Notes: generated by a model not told the origin, from the letters alone. Numbered from the stretch's first letter, positions 33,872 to 43,881 are shown. The stretch: 64,000 nt of DNA from Hyphomicrobiales bacterium (GCA_027489955.1 JAIXYZ010000013.1:1240001-1304000); one strand, 5' to 3'. Translations and numbers: made by a program.

Positions 33872-33957
33872 GGGAGCCTCCTTCTGGGCTCGTATCCCCA
33901 TGCGGGCAGACTGGCGGAGAACGCCGGCGGCTGCGGTGTGACGGCGCACCGGACGCG

Positions 33958-34398
33958 TCAGAGAAGGCCGAGGGCCGCGAGCTCGCGGCGCATGTCCTCG
34001 GGCATGGCGGCGTCGGCGGGACCGCCGCCGAAGGCGAGGTCCGGCGGCGCGTCCTTTGGAGCAAGGTAGCGCCAGCCCTGGAACGGGCGGCACGGCCGCG
34101 GGCTCACGGGCACGACCCGCGTCTCCAGCACCAGCTTGCAGCGGGAAATGCCCTCCCCGTCGACGAAGGGCCGGACATCCAGCAGCCGCTGGCGCGCCGC
34201 GAGCTGGCCCCGGATGACCCAGTAGAGCGAGCCGCCGTCGGTCAGCTCCGCCATGCGCTTGGGAACCATGCGCGTCGTATGGGTCTGCTCGTAGGGACGG
34301 CCGAGGCGCCGGTGGAGCGCCTCGTTCTCGGCGATCCATTCCTCCAGGTCGGCGATGGAATCGCAGCCGACGCACAGCTTGATCAGATTGAGGGCCAT
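33958..34398 (-). CDS. DUF1489 family protein
   Basis: A 146-residue cytoplasmic protein of a family almost restricted to alphaproteobacteria. The N-terminus MALNLIKLCVGCDSIADLEE and the segment THTTRMVPKRMAELTDGGSLYWVIRG are the family hallmarks, as is the central CRPFQGWRYLAPKDAP. The function is not known. A 69-bp gap separates its start from the stop of mccA on the same strand. Confidence 0.93.
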   Translation of the reverse strand: MALNLIKLCVGCDSIADLEEWIAENEALHRRLGRPYEQTHTTRMVPKRMAELTDGGSLYWVIRGQLAARQRLLDVRPFVDGEGISRCKLVLETRVVPVSPRPCRPFQGWRYLAPKDAPPDLAFGGGPADAAMPEDMRRELAALGLL

Positions 34399-34467
34399 GG
34401 CGTCGTTCTAGCGCAGCCCGGAGCGGCCATCACCCCCGCAGGGCGTCGCGGCTGGGGATGGCGGCCC

Positions 34468-36438
34468 TCAGCCGTCGGCCTCGATCGAGACGATGCGCGC
34501 GCCCTCGGCCACCTGCTGGCCCGGCTCGGCCGCGACCTCGCTCACGACGCCCGAAACGGGCGCCGTCAGCGCGTGCTCCATCTTCATCGCCTCGACGACG
34601 CCGACGCGCTGGCCCTTCTCCACCCGGTCGCCCACGGAGACCGCGATCGTGACCACCTTGCCGTGCATCGGGCTCTTCACCGCGCCGGAGCCGTCGCCGA
34701 GCTGGTCGAGATCGACCGCGAAGGGGTCGTGAAGCGCGACCTGCGTCTGCCGCCCGTCCGCCAGCGCGATCATGGCCTCGCCGGCCTCCACCAGGCTGAC
34801 CTCGTGCTCGCCCTCGCCCATCGGGCGGCCGGGTACGCCGATGCGCGCCGTGCCGTCCTCATGGGCGATCAGGATATCGAGCCGCTCGCCGTCGACGCTC
34901 AGCGGCAGGCCCTGAGATCGGGCACCGACGAGCTGGAACCCGTCGTCCTGCCACCAGGGTGACGAGAGCACCTCCCCGCGCGCCACGGCAGCGTCGGTGA
35001 TCCGCGCGGCCTCCCGGTCGACGAGCGCCAGCGCTGCCGCGGCGATGGCGGCGGGATCGGCCGGCCGGGCGACGGCGCCCAGCCCCTCCAGGTGCCGGTC
35101 GATGAAGCCGGTGTCGAACTGCCCGGCGCGGAAGCCCTCGGCATCGGCCAACGCCCGCAGGAACCGCGCATTGGTCTTCGGCCCGGCGACGATCGTCTCC
35201 GACAGGGCCTGCGACAGCCGGTCGAGCGCCTCGTCGCGGGTCGCGCCATGGGCGACGACCTTGGCGATCATCGGATCGTAGAACGGCGTGACGAGCCCGC
35301 CTTCCTCCACGCCGGTATCGACGCGGATCCCCTCGCCCTCGGGAAGCCGCAGCGCCCAGAGCCGTCCGGTCGAAGGCAGGAAGCCCTTCTCGGGATCCTC
35401 AGCGTAAAGCCGCGCCTCCACGGCATGGCCGTTCACCGCCAGGTCCTCCTGGGCGAAGGGCAGCCTTCCGCCGGCGGCGACGTGGAACTGGAGCTCCACC
35501 AGGTCCAGCCCGGTGATCTCCTCCGTCACCGGATGCTCGACCTGGAGCCGGGTGTTCATCTCCATGAAGTAGAAGCGGTCGGCGCGCAGCCCCTCGCGGC
35601 CGTCGGCGATGAACTCCACCGTGCCGGCGCCCGCATATCCGACCGCCCGGGCCGCTTCCACCGCCGCGCGGCCCATGGCCTCGCGCACCTCCGGCGTCAT
35701 GCCCGGCGCCGGCGCCTCCTCGATCACCTTCTGGTGGCGGCGCTGGAGCGAGCAGTCCCGCTCGAACAGGTGGACCACGTTGCCGTGGGTGTCGGCGAAG
35801 ACCTGCACCTCCACGTGCCGCGGCGCGAGGACGTATTTCTCCACCAGCACGCGCGGATCGCCGAACGCATTCTGCGCCTCGCGCTGGGCGCTTTCGAGGG
35901 CGGCGTCGAAATCCGTCTGCTTGTCGACGCGGCGCATGCCCTTGCCGCCGCCGCCCGCCACGGCCTTGATCAGGACGGGATAGCCGATCTCGTAGGCCTT
36001 CTGCCGCAGGAAGTCCGGCTGCTGGCGCTCGCCGTGATAGCCCGGTACGACCGGCACGCCGGCCTTCTCCACGAGCGACTTCGCCGCGTCCTTCAGGCCC
36101 ATCGCGCGGATGGCGGATGCCGGCGGGCCGACGAAGACGATCCCGGCCTTCTGGCAGGCCTCGGCGAATTCCGCCCGCTCGGACAGGAAGCCGTAGCCGG
36201 GATGGATGGAGGCCGCGCGGGAGCGCTGCGCAGCTTCCAGGATCGCGTCGATGCGCAGGTAACTCTCGGAGGCGGCCGCCGGGCCAATGCGATAGGCCTC
36301 GTCCGCCATCGCCACGAATGGCGCATCGGCATCGGCGTCCGAATGCACCGCGATCGTGCGCAGGCCGAGCCGGCGCGCGGTCCGGATGATCCGGCAGGCG
36401 ATCTCGCCCCGGTTGGCGATGAGGACCGATTCAAGCAC
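34468..36438 (-). CDS. mccA: Methylcrotonyl-CoA (or related acyl-CoA) carboxylase, biotin-containing alpha subunit
   Basis: Biotin carboxylase plus biotin carrier in one chain. The product is 656 residues. The carboxylase domain starts [20 protein letters not shown] and contains the ATP-grasp loop AVAGGGGKGMRRV, the lysine region KYVLAPRHVEVQVFAD, EMNTRLQVEHPVTE and NGHAVEARLYAEDP. The C-terminal biotinyl domain carries VEAMKMEHAL (biotinylated Lys), ending about residue 650. The length and the presence of mccB and ivd elsewhere in the window favour 3-methylcrotonyl-CoA over propionyl-CoA carboxylase, but the alpha chain alone cannot decide. It follows the CDF-like gene with a 3-bp overlap. 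Confidence 0.88.
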   Translation of the reverse strand: MLESVLIANRGEIACRIIRTARRLGLRTIAVHSDADADAPFVAMADEAYRIGPAAASESYLRIDAILEAAQRSRAASIHPGYGFLSERAEFAEACQKAGIVFVGPPASAIRAMGLKDAAKSLVEKAGVPVVPGYHGERQQPDFLRQKAYEIGYPVLIKAVAGGGGKGMRRVDKQTDFDAALESAQREAQNAFGDPRVLVEKYVLAPRHVEVQVFADTHGNVVHLFERDCSLQRRHQKVIEEAPAPGMTPEVREAMGRAAVEAARAVGYAGAGTVEFIADGREGLRADRFYFMEMNTRLQVEHPVTEEITGLDLVELQFHVAAGGRLPFAQEDLAVNGHAVEARLYAEDPEKGFLPSTGRLWALRLPEGEGIRVDTGVEEGGLVTPFYDPMIAKVVAHGATRDEALDRLSQALSETIVAGPKTNARFLRALADAEGFRAGQFDTGFIDRHLEGLGAVARPADPAAIAAAALALVDREAARITDAAVARGEVLSSPWWQDDGFQLVGARSQGLPLSVDGERLDILIAHEDGTARIGVPGRPMGEGEHEVSLVEAGEAMIALADGRQTQVALHDPFAVDLDQLGDGSGAVKSPMHGKVVTIAVSVGDRVEKGQRVGVVEAMKMEHALTAPVSGVVSEVAAEPGQQVAEGARIVSIEADG

Positions 36439-37078
36439 GCGACGCGTCTCCCTGCTGCTCCCGCGGCGCGGGCGAACGCGCCTGCCGGAGGATGAGCCAT
36501 GCTGCCTGAAAATTCAGGCCTGCGCCTAGCAGGTCCAGTGCGTATTCCGGCCAGCGCACCGGTGCAACGCGCACGGCGAAGATCAGCAGCGCGAAGCCCG
36601 TGACCTTGATGGCGTCGTTCCGGGACGACAGCCAGGTCGCGGTGATGAGCGCGTTCTGCGTGTCCCGGAACCGGTACATGGCCAGCGCGCACAGATAGGC
36701 GATGATGATGACGGTGCCGGCGGTGAAGCCGAGCGCCTCGATGACGATCGGGCGCGGATTCTCGATCTTGTCCCAGAGGTCGTAGAGCGTGTGGAAACCC
36801 GCCACCGCGATCGCCACCGCGATCACGGCCGACGCGATCCGCTCGGCGCGGTCGTCCCGGCCGTAGATGATCGCCGCCACGGCGTAGATCACCACGTCGT
36901 AGACCCAGTCGATGCCGTCCTTGGTGAGCTGGCGGTTGCCGGTCGCCAGCCCCCACGCGACGACGCTCGCGGCAAAGACCACGATGCCTGCGACCATCGC
37001 CCAGATCGTGACGCGGAACTGCCGCCCTTCCCGGTCGGGAGGGACCGGGGCCAGCCAGGCCCGGCCGAGCGCGCTCAT
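36431..37078 (-). CDS. Multi-helix membrane protein, cation-diffusion-facilitator-like
   Basis: A 215-residue protein with five or six predicted transmembrane helices. Segments [17 protein letters not shown] and [17 protein letters not shown] are reminiscent of the metal-site helices 2 and 5 of CDF transporters, with aspartates in place but the usual histidines absent (NDAIK instead of HxxxD). The C-terminal cytoplasmic domain of CDF proteins is missing. It might be a degenerate transporter or an unrelated helical membrane protein. It overlaps the SDR stop upstream by 4 bp and mccA downstream, forming one operon. Confidence 0.7.
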   Translation of the reverse strand: MSALGRAWLAPVPPDREGRQFRVTIWAMVAGIVVFAASVVAWGLATGNRQLTKDGIDWVYDVVIYAVAAIIYGRDDRAERIASAVIAVAIAVAGFHTLYDLWDKIENPRPIVIEALGFTAGTVIIIAYLCALAMYRFRDTQNALITATWLSSRNDAIKVTGFALLIFAVRVAPVRWPEYALDLLGAGLNFQAAWLILRQARSPAPREQQGDASRA

Positions 37079-37827
37079 CCGCGGCCGACGAACGGCATCT
37101 TCGTCGCCATCACCGTCATGAAGAGGACGTTGGCGTCCAGCGGCAGACTCGCCATGTGCAGGACGGACCGGGCCGCGTGCTCCACGTCCATCACGGGATC
37201 GGTCGCCTGCCCCTTGGCGGCGGCCGAGGCGTAGATCCCGCTCAGGAGTTCGGTCGCCGCATTGCCGATGTCGATCTGCCCACAGGCGATATCGTCGGCG
37301 CGGCCGTCCAGCGCGATCGATCGGGTCAGCCCGGTAATGGCGTGCTTGGACACCGTGTAGGCCCCCGACAGCGGACGGGGCGATTGCGCCGCGATGGAGC
37401 CGTTATTGATGATGCGCCCGCCCTTCGGCGATTGCGTCCGCATCACCCGCATGGCCGCCTGCGCGCACAGGAAGGCGCCGGTGACGTTGGTGTCCACCGC
37501 CAGGCGCCAGTCGTCGAGCGTGCAGTCGGCAACCGAGGCCGCGGGCGGGCTCACTCCCGCGTTGTTGAACAGCACGTCGAGCCGGCCGAACCATTCGACG
37601 CAGCCGTCGAACAGGTCCGTCACCGATTGCGGGTCGCGGATGTCGGTTTCAACCGCGAGGGCGCGGCTCGTGTCCTGCCCGGCCATGCGCGCGGTCGCAT
37701 CCAGTTTCTCGCGGTCCCGGCCGGCCAGGACGACCGACCATCCTTGCGCCAGGAACAGCAGCACCACCGCCCTGCCGATGCCCGAGCCTGCACCCGTCAC
37801 CAGCGCAACCTTGCCGCCTGCCTGCAT
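37075..37827 (-). CDS. Short-chain dehydrogenase/reductase
   Basis: A 250-residue classical SDR. It shows [27 protein letters not shown], the serine of [15 protein letters not shown], and catalytic YTVSK (YxxxK). First gene of an overlapping run with the CDF-like protein and mccA. Given that context, a role in acyl-CoA or branched-chain carbon metabolism is plausible, but no substrate can be read from the sequence. Confidence 0.92.
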   Translation of the reverse strand: MQAGGKVALVTGAGSGIGRAVVLLFLAQGWSVVLAGRDREKLDATARMAGQDTSRALAVETDIRDPQSVTDLFDGCVEWFGRLDVLFNNAGVSPPAASVADCTLDDWRLAVDTNVTGAFLCAQAAMRVMRTQSPKGGRIINNGSIAAQSPRPLSGAYTVSKHAITGLTRSIALDGRADDIACGQIDIGNAATELLSGIYASAAAKGQATDPVMDVEHAARSVLHMASLPLDANVLFMTVMATKMPFVGRG

Positions 37828-37926
37828 GGTCTCCTCGGGATCGCGTCCCGGCAGGCACGGGGAATCGCGCGGCCGGGCTCGTCAGAGCGAGAATAGGGCG
37901 TCGGTCTTCAGGTGGAAGCGGAATCC

Positions 37927-39792
37927 TTAAGGCGGCGGGTTATCCGGCGTCGGGCGCACATTGCCCTGCGGGCTCGACGGCTCGCCGGAAGGGGCCGCTT
38001 CGGGTGGAGTGTCCGTGGCGGCCGTATCCTGCTGCGGATCGGCCTGCTCTTGCGCACCCTGCGCAGGCGCGTCCGGTGCGGCCTGTCCAGCCTTGGGCTG
38101 GGGCACGGCCGGCATGGCTTCCACGATGCCCATATGGTCGAGGATCGCCCGGGCGATCTCCCGCTCGCCCATGACGATCTCCGTCGCGCCGAGCCCCGAC
38201 AGGTAGCGGACCTCCTCGTCGGAGTGCGCGCGCGCGATGATCGGGATCGTGGCGTTGACCGCCCGCGCCTTCTCGACGATCTGGCCGGCCTCGAACGTCT
38301 CCGGAACCGCGAGGATGAGGCGGGCCGCCTGCGCGACGTTGGCGACGCGCACGATCTCCGCCGGCTCGTCCAGCTGCGGCAGGACCGTATAGCCCTGCTG
38401 CCGCAGCGTGCCCACGATCCGGTCGCTGCGCTCGATCACGACAAGCGGCGCGTCCTTGGCCCGCAGCGCCGAGCCGACGAGGCTGCCGACACGGCCGAAG
38501 CCCACAAGGACGGTATGGCCGGACATTTCCACAACCGGGGGCGGCACATCCTCCGGATCCTCCGCTTCGCCTGCCCCTTGAGCCGCCGCATCGGCCTCGG
38601 CGCGCCGCGCCGAACGCTCGCGGACCATGTCGATCAGGTGGAAGACGACCGGATTGGCGAGGATCGAGATGATGGCCCCGGCCAGGATCAGATCGCGGCC
38701 GCGCTCGGGCAGGATGGCGAGCGACACGCCGAGGCCTGCCAGGATGAAGGAGAACTCGCCGATCTGCGCAAGGCTCGCCGAAATAGTGAGCGCGGTGCCC
38801 GTGGGATGCCGGAAGGCCCGGACGATGACGAACGCTGCGACCGACTTGCCGGCGACGATGATCGCGACCGTCGCCAGGACGGGGAGCGGGTCTCGGATGA
38901 GGATGCTGGGATCGAACAGCATGCCGACCGACACGAAGAACAGCACGGCGAACGCATCCCGCAGCGGCAGCGTTTCCTGCGCCGCGCGATGGCTGAGCGG
39001 GGATTCGTTGAGGATCATGCCGGCGAAGAACGCGCCGAGTGCGAACGACACGCCGAACAGCTTGGCCGCGCCGAAGGCCACGCCGAGCGCGATGGCGAGC
39101 ACGGCGAGGCGGAAGAGCTCCCGCGATCCCGTATGCGCCACCCAGTGCAGCACCCAGGGGATCAGGCGCCGGCCGATCACGAGCATGACGATGCCGAAGG
39201 CGACCACCTTGCCCAGCGTCAGCCCGATCACCGACCAGACCTCGCGCGTGTCCGCCTGGCCGCTGGTCGCGATGCCGGCAAAGGCCGGAATCAGCACCAG
39301 CGCGAGGACCATGGCGAGGTCCTCGACGATGAGCCAGCCGACGGCGATGCGGCCCTTCTCGGTCTCGACGAGGCGCCGCTCCTGCAGGGCCCGGAGCAGC
39401 ACGACGGTGGAGGCGACCGACAACGCCAGGCCGAAGACGAGGCCCGCGGCGAGCGTCCACCCCAGGAGATAGGCGAGCCCGACACCGAGGAGCGTCGCCG
39501 TCGCCATCTGCACGACGGCGCCGGGTATCGCGATCGCGCGGACCGACAGCAGGTCCTTGAGCGAGAAATGCAGGCCGACGCCGAACATCAGGAGGATGAC
39601 GCCGATCTCCGCCAGCTCGTTGGCAAGACTTTGATCGGCCACGAATCCCGGCGTGAAAGGTCCGACCATCACGCCTGCAAGCAGATAACCGACGAGCGGG
39701 GACACCTTCAGTCGATGAGCGATCGCACCTGCGACGAACGCGATGAAGAGGCCAGCACAGATGGTTGCGATGAGGGGCGTATGATGCGGCAT
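37927..39792 (-). CDS. Kef/YbaL-type monovalent cation:proton antiporter
   Basis: A 621-residue CPA2-family antiporter. The first 390 residues hold about 12-13 helices, with the family pattern GLHFSLKDLLSVRAIAIPGA, SVASTVVLLRAL, FALGAFFAGMILNESPLSH and AQIGEFSFILAGLG. A TrkA-N (RCK) domain follows (about 420-540) with the nucleotide motif VLVGFGRVGSLVG. The last 70 residues are Pro/Ala/Glu-rich and disordered. Probably K+ (or Na+) efflux. AAAGGAG precedes the ATG. The upstream region contains paired TTTAAAC words and a GCGATT dyad. Confidence 0.92.
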   Translation of the reverse strand: MPHHTPLIATICAGLFIAFVAGAIAHRLKVSPLVGYLLAGVMVGPFTPGFVADQSLANELAEIGVILLMFGVGLHFSLKDLLSVRAIAIPGAVVQMATATLLGVGLAYLLGWTLAAGLVFGLALSVASTVVLLRALQERRLVETEKGRIAVGWLIVEDLAMVLALVLIPAFAGIATSGQADTREVWSVIGLTLGKVVAFGIVMLVIGRRLIPWVLHWVAHTGSRELFRLAVLAIALGVAFGAAKLFGVSFALGAFFAGMILNESPLSHRAAQETLPLRDAFAVLFFVSVGMLFDPSILIRDPLPVLATVAIIVAGKSVAAFVIVRAFRHPTGTALTISASLAQIGEFSFILAGLGVSLAILPERGRDLILAGAIISILANPVVFHLIDMVRERSARRAEADAAAQGAGEAEDPEDVPPPVVEMSGHTVLVGFGRVGSLVGSALRAKDAPLVVIERSDRIVGTLRQQGYTVLPQLDEPAEIVRVANVAQAARLILAVPETFEAGQIVEKARAVNATIPIIARAHSDEEVRYLSGLGATEIVMGEREIARAILDHMGIVEAMPAVPQPKAGQAAPDAPAQGAQEQADPQQDTAATDTPPEAAPSGEPSSPQGNVRPTPDNPPP

Positions 39793-39821
39793 GACTCCTT
39801 TATGGAGCCTGCGGTCCCGTT

Positions 39822-39856
39822 TTTAAACCGCCCGAGAGCGATTTAAACGCAATCGC
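39822..39856. promoter_or_regulatory. Direct and inverted repeats upstream of the Kef antiporter
   Basis: TTTAAAC occurs twice, 20 bp apart (39822-39828 and 39842-39848). The second copy lies inside the dyad GCGATT-N7-AATCGC (39838-39856). Located 30-65 bp before the ATG of the antiporter on the minus strand. Possible operator; the regulator is unknown. Confidence 0.35.
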
Positions 39857-39949
39857 TTGCAGGTTTTTCGATCAGGCGGCTCGGTCCGCTCGTGCGCAGG
39901 ACTGCGAATGCCGCCGGCATGCCCGCCGAGGAGCCGGAATCCGCACGCG

Positions 39950-39976
39950 AAAAGGGCCGGAGTGACCCGGCCCTTT
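39950..39976 (-). terminator. Intrinsic terminator after the small secreted protein gene
   Basis: On the minus strand AAAGGGCCGG (39976-39967), 6-nt loop, CCGGCCCTTTT (39960-39950). Perfect 10-bp stem with a U4 run, 38 bp beyond the stop of the 40014-40298 gene. Confidence 0.8.
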
Positions 39977-40013
39977 CCGTGGTTTCGGAGAGTGTTGGCA
40001 GGTGCCTACGCGA

Positions 40014-40298
40014 TCAGCAGCGGCGCTCGCGCGTCACCACGGTCTCGCCGAAGCGGTTGACCCGGCGCGTCGTCACCGTGCGGCAGCCGATGGAGCCGGT
40101 CGGCTCCCAGGAGCGCGCGCCGCGCTCGCGTACGATCACCCGGTCCGGGCGTCGGTCGCGGACGATGACACGCTCGCGGCGCGGCTCGGCGCCGATGCGC
40201 ACGCCGTCAGGACCGATGCGCACGCCCACGTCCTGGGCGGCGGCGCCGTAGGTGCCGAGCGCCATGACGGCGGCGGCGGCAAGCAGGATCTTCTTCAT
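40014..40298 (-). CDS. Small secreted protein, hypothetical
   Basis: A 94-residue protein with a Sec signal peptide (MKKILLAAAAVMALGTYGAA, cleavage probably after AQA near residue 22). The mature part is very basic and Arg/Val-rich, with short internal repeats (RRERVIVRDRRPDRVIVRER) and two C-terminal cysteines (GCRTV... and the last residue Cys) that could form one disulfide. No named domain is recognised. It has its own terminator. Expected in the periplasm. Confidence 0.75.
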   Translation of the reverse strand: MKKILLAAAAVMALGTYGAAAQDVGVRIGPDGVRIGAEPRRERVIVRDRRPDRVIVRERGARSWEPTGSIGCRTVTTRRVNRFGETVVTRERRC

Positions 40299-40383
40299 GT
40301 GACGGTTCTCCCGATGGTTATTTCGGGGAGCCAACGCGTCAGCGCATCGACGGTTCCGTTCCGGAAACGCCCGTCCCGCTCGC

Positions 40384-41991
40384 CTACATGCGGAAGACGC
40401 CGAAATCGGTCTCTTCCACCGGCGCATTGAGGCAGGCGGAGAAGGCGAGCCCGAGGACCCGGCGCGTCTCGGAGGGGAGGATGATCCCGTCGTCCCAGAG
40501 CCGCGCCGTGGCGTGGTAGGGAGACCCCTCCTCCTCGTACCTGGCGCGGATCGGCGCCTTGAAGGCTTCCTCTTCCTCGGCCGCCCAGCTCTTGCCCTCG
40601 GCCTCGATATTGTCGCGCCGGACCGTCGCCAGCACGCTGGCCGCCTGCTCTCCGCCCATCACCGAGATGCGGCTGTTGGGCCACGCGAACAGGAAGCGCG
40701 GGCTGTAGGCGCGTCCGCACATGCCGTAATTGCCGGCGCCGAACGAGCCGCCCACCAGCACGGTGATCTTGGGCACGCGCGCGCTGGCGACGGCGGTGAC
40801 GAGCTTGGCGCCGTCCTTGGCGATGCCGCCGGACTCGTATTGCCGCCCGACCATGAAGCCGGAAATGTTCTGCAGGAACAGGAGCGGGATGCGCCGCTGG
40901 CAGCACAGCTCGATGAAATGCGCGCCCTTCAGCGCCGATTCCGAGAACAGGATGCCGTTATTGGCGATGATGCCGACGGGCATGCCCCAGATGCGCGCGA
41001 AGCCGGTGACCAGAGTGGTCCCGTACAGCCGCTTGAACTCGTCGAACTCCGACCCGTCCACCAGCCGGCCGATCACCTCGCGGATGTCGTATTGCTTCTT
41101 GAGGTCGGTGGGGACGAGCGCCTCGAGCTCCGCCTCGTCCAGCACCGGATCGACGGGCTCCGACAGCGCGATGTCGGTGCGCTTGACGCCGTTGAGGTTC
41201 GCCACGATCCGCCGGGCGATCGCCAGCGCATGCACGTCGTCCGCCGCGTAATGGTCCACGACGCCCGACAGCCGGGCATGGACGTCCGCGCCGCCAAGAT
41301 CCTCCGCCGAGACGACCTCTCCCGTCGCGGCCTTCACCAGCGGCGGCCCGCCGAGGAAGATCGTGCCCTGCCGGCGCACGATGACGCTCTCGTCCGACAT
41401 GGCGGGCACGTAGGCGCCGCCGGCGGTGCAGGAGCCCATCACGACGGCGACCTGCGGGATGCGCGCCGCCGAGAGCGTGGCCTGGTTGTAGAAGATGCGG
41501 CCGAAATGATCCCGATCGGGGAAGACCTCGGTCTGGTGAGGGAGGTTCGCGCCCCCCGAATCCACCAGGTAGATGCACGGCAGGCGGTTCTCGCGCGCGA
41601 TCTCCTGCGCGCGCAGGTGCTTCTTCACCGTCATGGGGTAGTAGGTGCCGCCCTTGATGGTGGAATCGTTGCAGACCACCATCACCTCGCGGCCTTCCAC
41701 CCGACCGATCCCTGCGATCATGCCGGCGCCGTGGATGTCCTCGCCATACATGCCGAAGGCCGCGAGGGCGCCGATCTCCAGGAACGGGGAGCCGGGATCG
41801 AGCAGGCGCGTGACGCGCTCGCGCGGCAGCAGCTTGCCGCGGGCCACATGGCGCTCGCGCGCCTTGGGCGGCCCGCCTTCGGCCACGGCGGCGCGGCGCG
41901 CGCCGAGCTCCCCTCGCAGGCCGTCCCAGGCCTGCGCATTGGCGCGCGCATCGGCGCTGGTCGGATCGAACTCAGACTTGAGAACCGGCAC
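40384..41991 (-). CDS. mccB: Methylcrotonyl-CoA carboxylase carboxyl-transferase (beta) subunit
   Basis: Transfers CO2 from biotin to 3-methylcrotonyl-CoA in leucine breakdown. The product is 535 residues, matching MccB. Blocks include [75 protein letters not shown], the oxyanion-hole [20 protein letters not shown], and [16 protein letters not shown]. The NLPxQ...[14 protein letters not shown] stretch favours the MCC class over propionyl-CoA carboxylase. Separated from mccA by four genes. Confidence 0.9.
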   Translation of the reverse strand: MPVLKSEFDPTSADARANAQAWDGLRGELGARRAAVAEGGPPKARERHVARGKLLPRERVTRLLDPGSPFLEIGALAAFGMYGEDIHGAGMIAGIGRVEGREVMVVCNDSTIKGGTYYPMTVKKHLRAQEIARENRLPCIYLVDSGGANLPHQTEVFPDRDHFGRIFYNQATLSAARIPQVAVVMGSCTAGGAYVPAMSDESVIVRRQGTIFLGGPPLVKAATGEVVSAEDLGGADVHARLSGVVDHYAADDVHALAIARRIVANLNGVKRTDIALSEPVDPVLDEAELEALVPTDLKKQYDIREVIGRLVDGSEFDEFKRLYGTTLVTGFARIWGMPVGIIANNGILFSESALKGAHFIELCCQRRIPLLFLQNISGFMVGRQYESGGIAKDGAKLVTAVASARVPKITVLVGGSFGAGNYGMCGRAYSPRFLFAWPNSRISVMGGEQAASVLATVRRDNIEAEGKSWAAEEEEAFKAPIRARYEEEGSPYHATARLWDDGIILPSETRRVLGLAFSACLNAPVEETDFGVFRM

Positions 41992-42102
41992 GCATCCCTC
42001 CCCGGGAGGACATCGGCCCCGGTTATGGCCGCGCCCGCTCCGGCCTGCAATGCGCGAGAGGGAAAAGCGCGTCCGGTTCTGGCCGCACGCGCTTCACCCG
42101 GA

Positions 42103-42300
42103 TCAGCGGTTCTGCAGCGATCCGGTCACCGTCGGCCCAGCGATGACACCGACCGCTCCGCCCGCCACGGCCCCGATCGGCCCGGCGATGAGCGCGCCGG
42201 CGCCCGCGCCCGCGGCGCCGCCGGCGATGCGGCCTTCGGTGGCGGTGCAGGCGGCCAGGACCACGGCGAGCGCGGCGATGGAAACGAACTTCGTGAGCAT
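42103..42300 (-). CDS. Glycine-zipper lipoprotein
   Basis: A 65-residue lipoprotein: signal sequence MLTKFVSIAALAVVLAAC with a lipobox LAAC (lipidated Cys about residue 18), then a glycine/alanine zipper GGAAGAGAGALIAGPIGA. It resembles small osmotically inducible or outer-membrane lipoproteins such as OsmB/SlyB-type zipper proteins. Function unknown; probably anchored to the outer membrane. Monocistronic. Confidence 0.85.
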   Translation of the reverse strand: MLTKFVSIAALAVVLAACTATEGRIAGGAAGAGAGALIAGPIGAVAGGAVGVIAGPTVTGSLQNR

Positions 42301-42401
42301 GGATGATCCCCTGATGGACAGGCAGAGCCCTTGAGGGGAACGGTGCGGCGGGTTGGTGAACGCCGGGTTAAGGCGTTGCGCGCGCCTGCCGCGGGCGAGC
42401 C

Positions 42402-42773
42402 TTACAGGGAGGCGGCGATCGCCGCCTGGATGCCGCGGATATTGGCGCCCTTCTTGAGCGTCCGGGAGATCGGGTCCGCCCGCCCGGAAATCCAGATCTT
42501 GAGTTCGGAATCGAGATCGAACGTGCCCGCGCTCTCGATCGAATAGGCGTTGATCGCCCGGTATGGCACCACGAGATACTCGACCTTGCGTCCGGTCAGC
42601 CCCTGCCGGTCCACCAGGATCATGCGCTTCTCGGTGAAGACGTAGAGGTCGCGCACGACCTTGAAGGCGAGCTTCACGTCTTCGCCCGGCAGCAGGACCT
42701 CCGCCAGCTCCTCTCTCGCCTTGTCGGGGCTGATATCGCTGCCATGCCCCAGCAGTGCGTCGAACAGGCCCAT
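42402..42773 (-). CDS. Bacterial PH-domain protein (YvcH/bPH-like)
   Basis: A 123-residue protein of the bacterial PH-domain family. Signatures are LLPGEDVKLAFKVVRDLYVF, TEKRMILVDRQGLTGRKVEY, VPYRAINAYSIESAGTFDLDSELKIWISG read piecewise. No membrane segment. The role of these stand-alone PH domains is not well known. It lies 22 bp downstream of lipB on the same strand and is probably cotranscribed. Confidence 0.9.
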   Translation of the reverse strand: MGLFDALLGHGSDISPDKAREELAEVLLPGEDVKLAFKVVRDLYVFTEKRMILVDRQGLTGRKVEYLVVPYRAINAYSIESAGTFDLDSELKIWISGRADPISRTLKKGANIRGIQAAIAASL

Positions 42774-42795
42774 TCCGATCTCTCCCTGTCGCTCG

Positions 42796-43539
42796 TCAGC
42801 GCGTCACGGTCGGTCCGAACACGCGCTCGAATTCGGCTCGGAGGATCGAATCGACCTCCGGCATGGTCACCGGAAGCCCGAGATCGACCAGGCTCGTCAC
42901 CCCGTGCTCGGCCACGCCGCACGGGACAATGCCCGAGAAGTGCGAGAGGTCCGGCTCCACGTTGAGCGCGATGCCGTGATAGGTCACCCAGCGCCGCACG
43001 CGGATGCCGATCGCGGCGATCTTGTCCTCGACCGCCGCGCCCTTCTCGGGCCGCCGGACCCAGACCCCGACCCGGTCCTCGCGCCGCTCCCCGCGCACGT
43101 TGAAATGACCGAGCGTCCCGATCAGCCAGTCCTCCAGCGCCGCCACGTAGAGCCTCAGGTCCTGCCGCCGGCGGGTGAGGTCGAGCATCGCATAGGCCAC
43201 CCGCTGGCCGGGCCCGTGATAGGTGTACTGCCCGCCCCGCCCCGTGCGGTGCACGGGGAAGCGGCCGGGATCGACGAGGTCCGCGTCGTCGGCCGACGTG
43301 CCGGCCGTGTAGAGCGGAGGGTGCTCGACGAGCCAGACCTGCTCGGCCACCTCCCCGGCGGCGATGGCGGCGGCGCGGGCCTCCATGGCCTCCACGGCCT
43401 GCGCATAGGGCACGAGCCCCTCGGCGATGGTCCATTCCACAGGCGGCCCGTCGATGCGCATCGCCAGCGCGTCCGACGCCCGCGCCAGCCGCGCCCCGGC
43501 AGCGTTAACCAATGGTTCACCATGATCCGGTCTAGTCAT
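42796..43539 (-). CDS. lipB: Octanoyl-[acyl-carrier-protein]:protein N-octanoyltransferase
   Basis: Transfers octanoate from ACP to lipoyl domains, first step of lipoate synthesis. The product is 247 residues, starting at an ATG at 43539 ([10 protein letters not shown]); an internal start is possible since the first 25 residues are not conserved. LipB signature: [20 protein letters not shown], the lysine in [19 protein letters not shown] and the catalytic cysteine in [20 protein letters not shown]. Cytoplasmic. lipA is not in the window. The promoter region faces the FliN-like gene. Confidence 0.95.
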   Translation of the reverse strand: MTRPDHGEPLVNAAGARLARASDALAMRIDGPPVEWTIAEGLVPYAQAVEAMEARAAAIAAGEVAEQVWLVEHPPLYTAGTSADDADLVDPGRFPVHRTGRGGQYTYHGPGQRVAYAMLDLTRRRQDLRLYVAALEDWLIGTLGHFNVRGERREDRVGVWVRRPEKGAAVEDKIAAIGIRVRRWVTYHGIALNVEPDLSHFSGIVPCGVAEHGVTSLVDLGLPVTMPEVDSILRAEFERVFGPTVTR

Positions 43540-43584
43540 CGGTAAGGTATCCGGTCCTTCGGGATGCCGGTATGGAGGCGGCCC

Positions 43585-43881
43585 TTGAGCGCAACGATCG
43601 AGACGGTGACTGTCGACGTGACGGTCGTCCTCGGGCGCGCCCACATGCCGATCCACCGCATGCTGCGCATGGGCCGCGGCTCCGTGGTCGAACTCGAGAC
43701 CGGCGCCAACGACGAGGTCGAGATCCTCGCCAACAACTTCCCCATCGCCCGCGGCCAGGTGGTCGTCAACGGCGAGGATATATCGGTGGAGATCACCGAG
43801 ATCATCCGCAAGCCCGAGCAGGTGCGCTCGGTGGCGGAATCGCTCGCAGGCACCGACCTCGACACGCTCCGCGCCGGTTGA
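43585..43881 (+). CDS. fliN: Orphan FliN/YscQ-type (SpoA) protein
   Basis: A 98-residue SpoA domain like the C-terminal module of the flagellar C-ring protein FliN. It contains [40 protein letters not shown] and [23 protein letters not shown] at 43585 with GGAGG about 6 bp upstream is preferred; an ATG at 43564 adds seven residues. No other flagellar, type III or surface-motility gene is near, so a dedicated role, perhaps as FliN supplied apart from its operon, cannot be decided from sequence. Confidence 0.85.
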   Translation: MSATIETVTVDVTVVLGRAHMPIHRMLRMGRGSVVELETGANDEVEILANNFPIARGQVVVNGEDISVEITEIIRKPEQVRSVAESLAGTDLDTLRAG

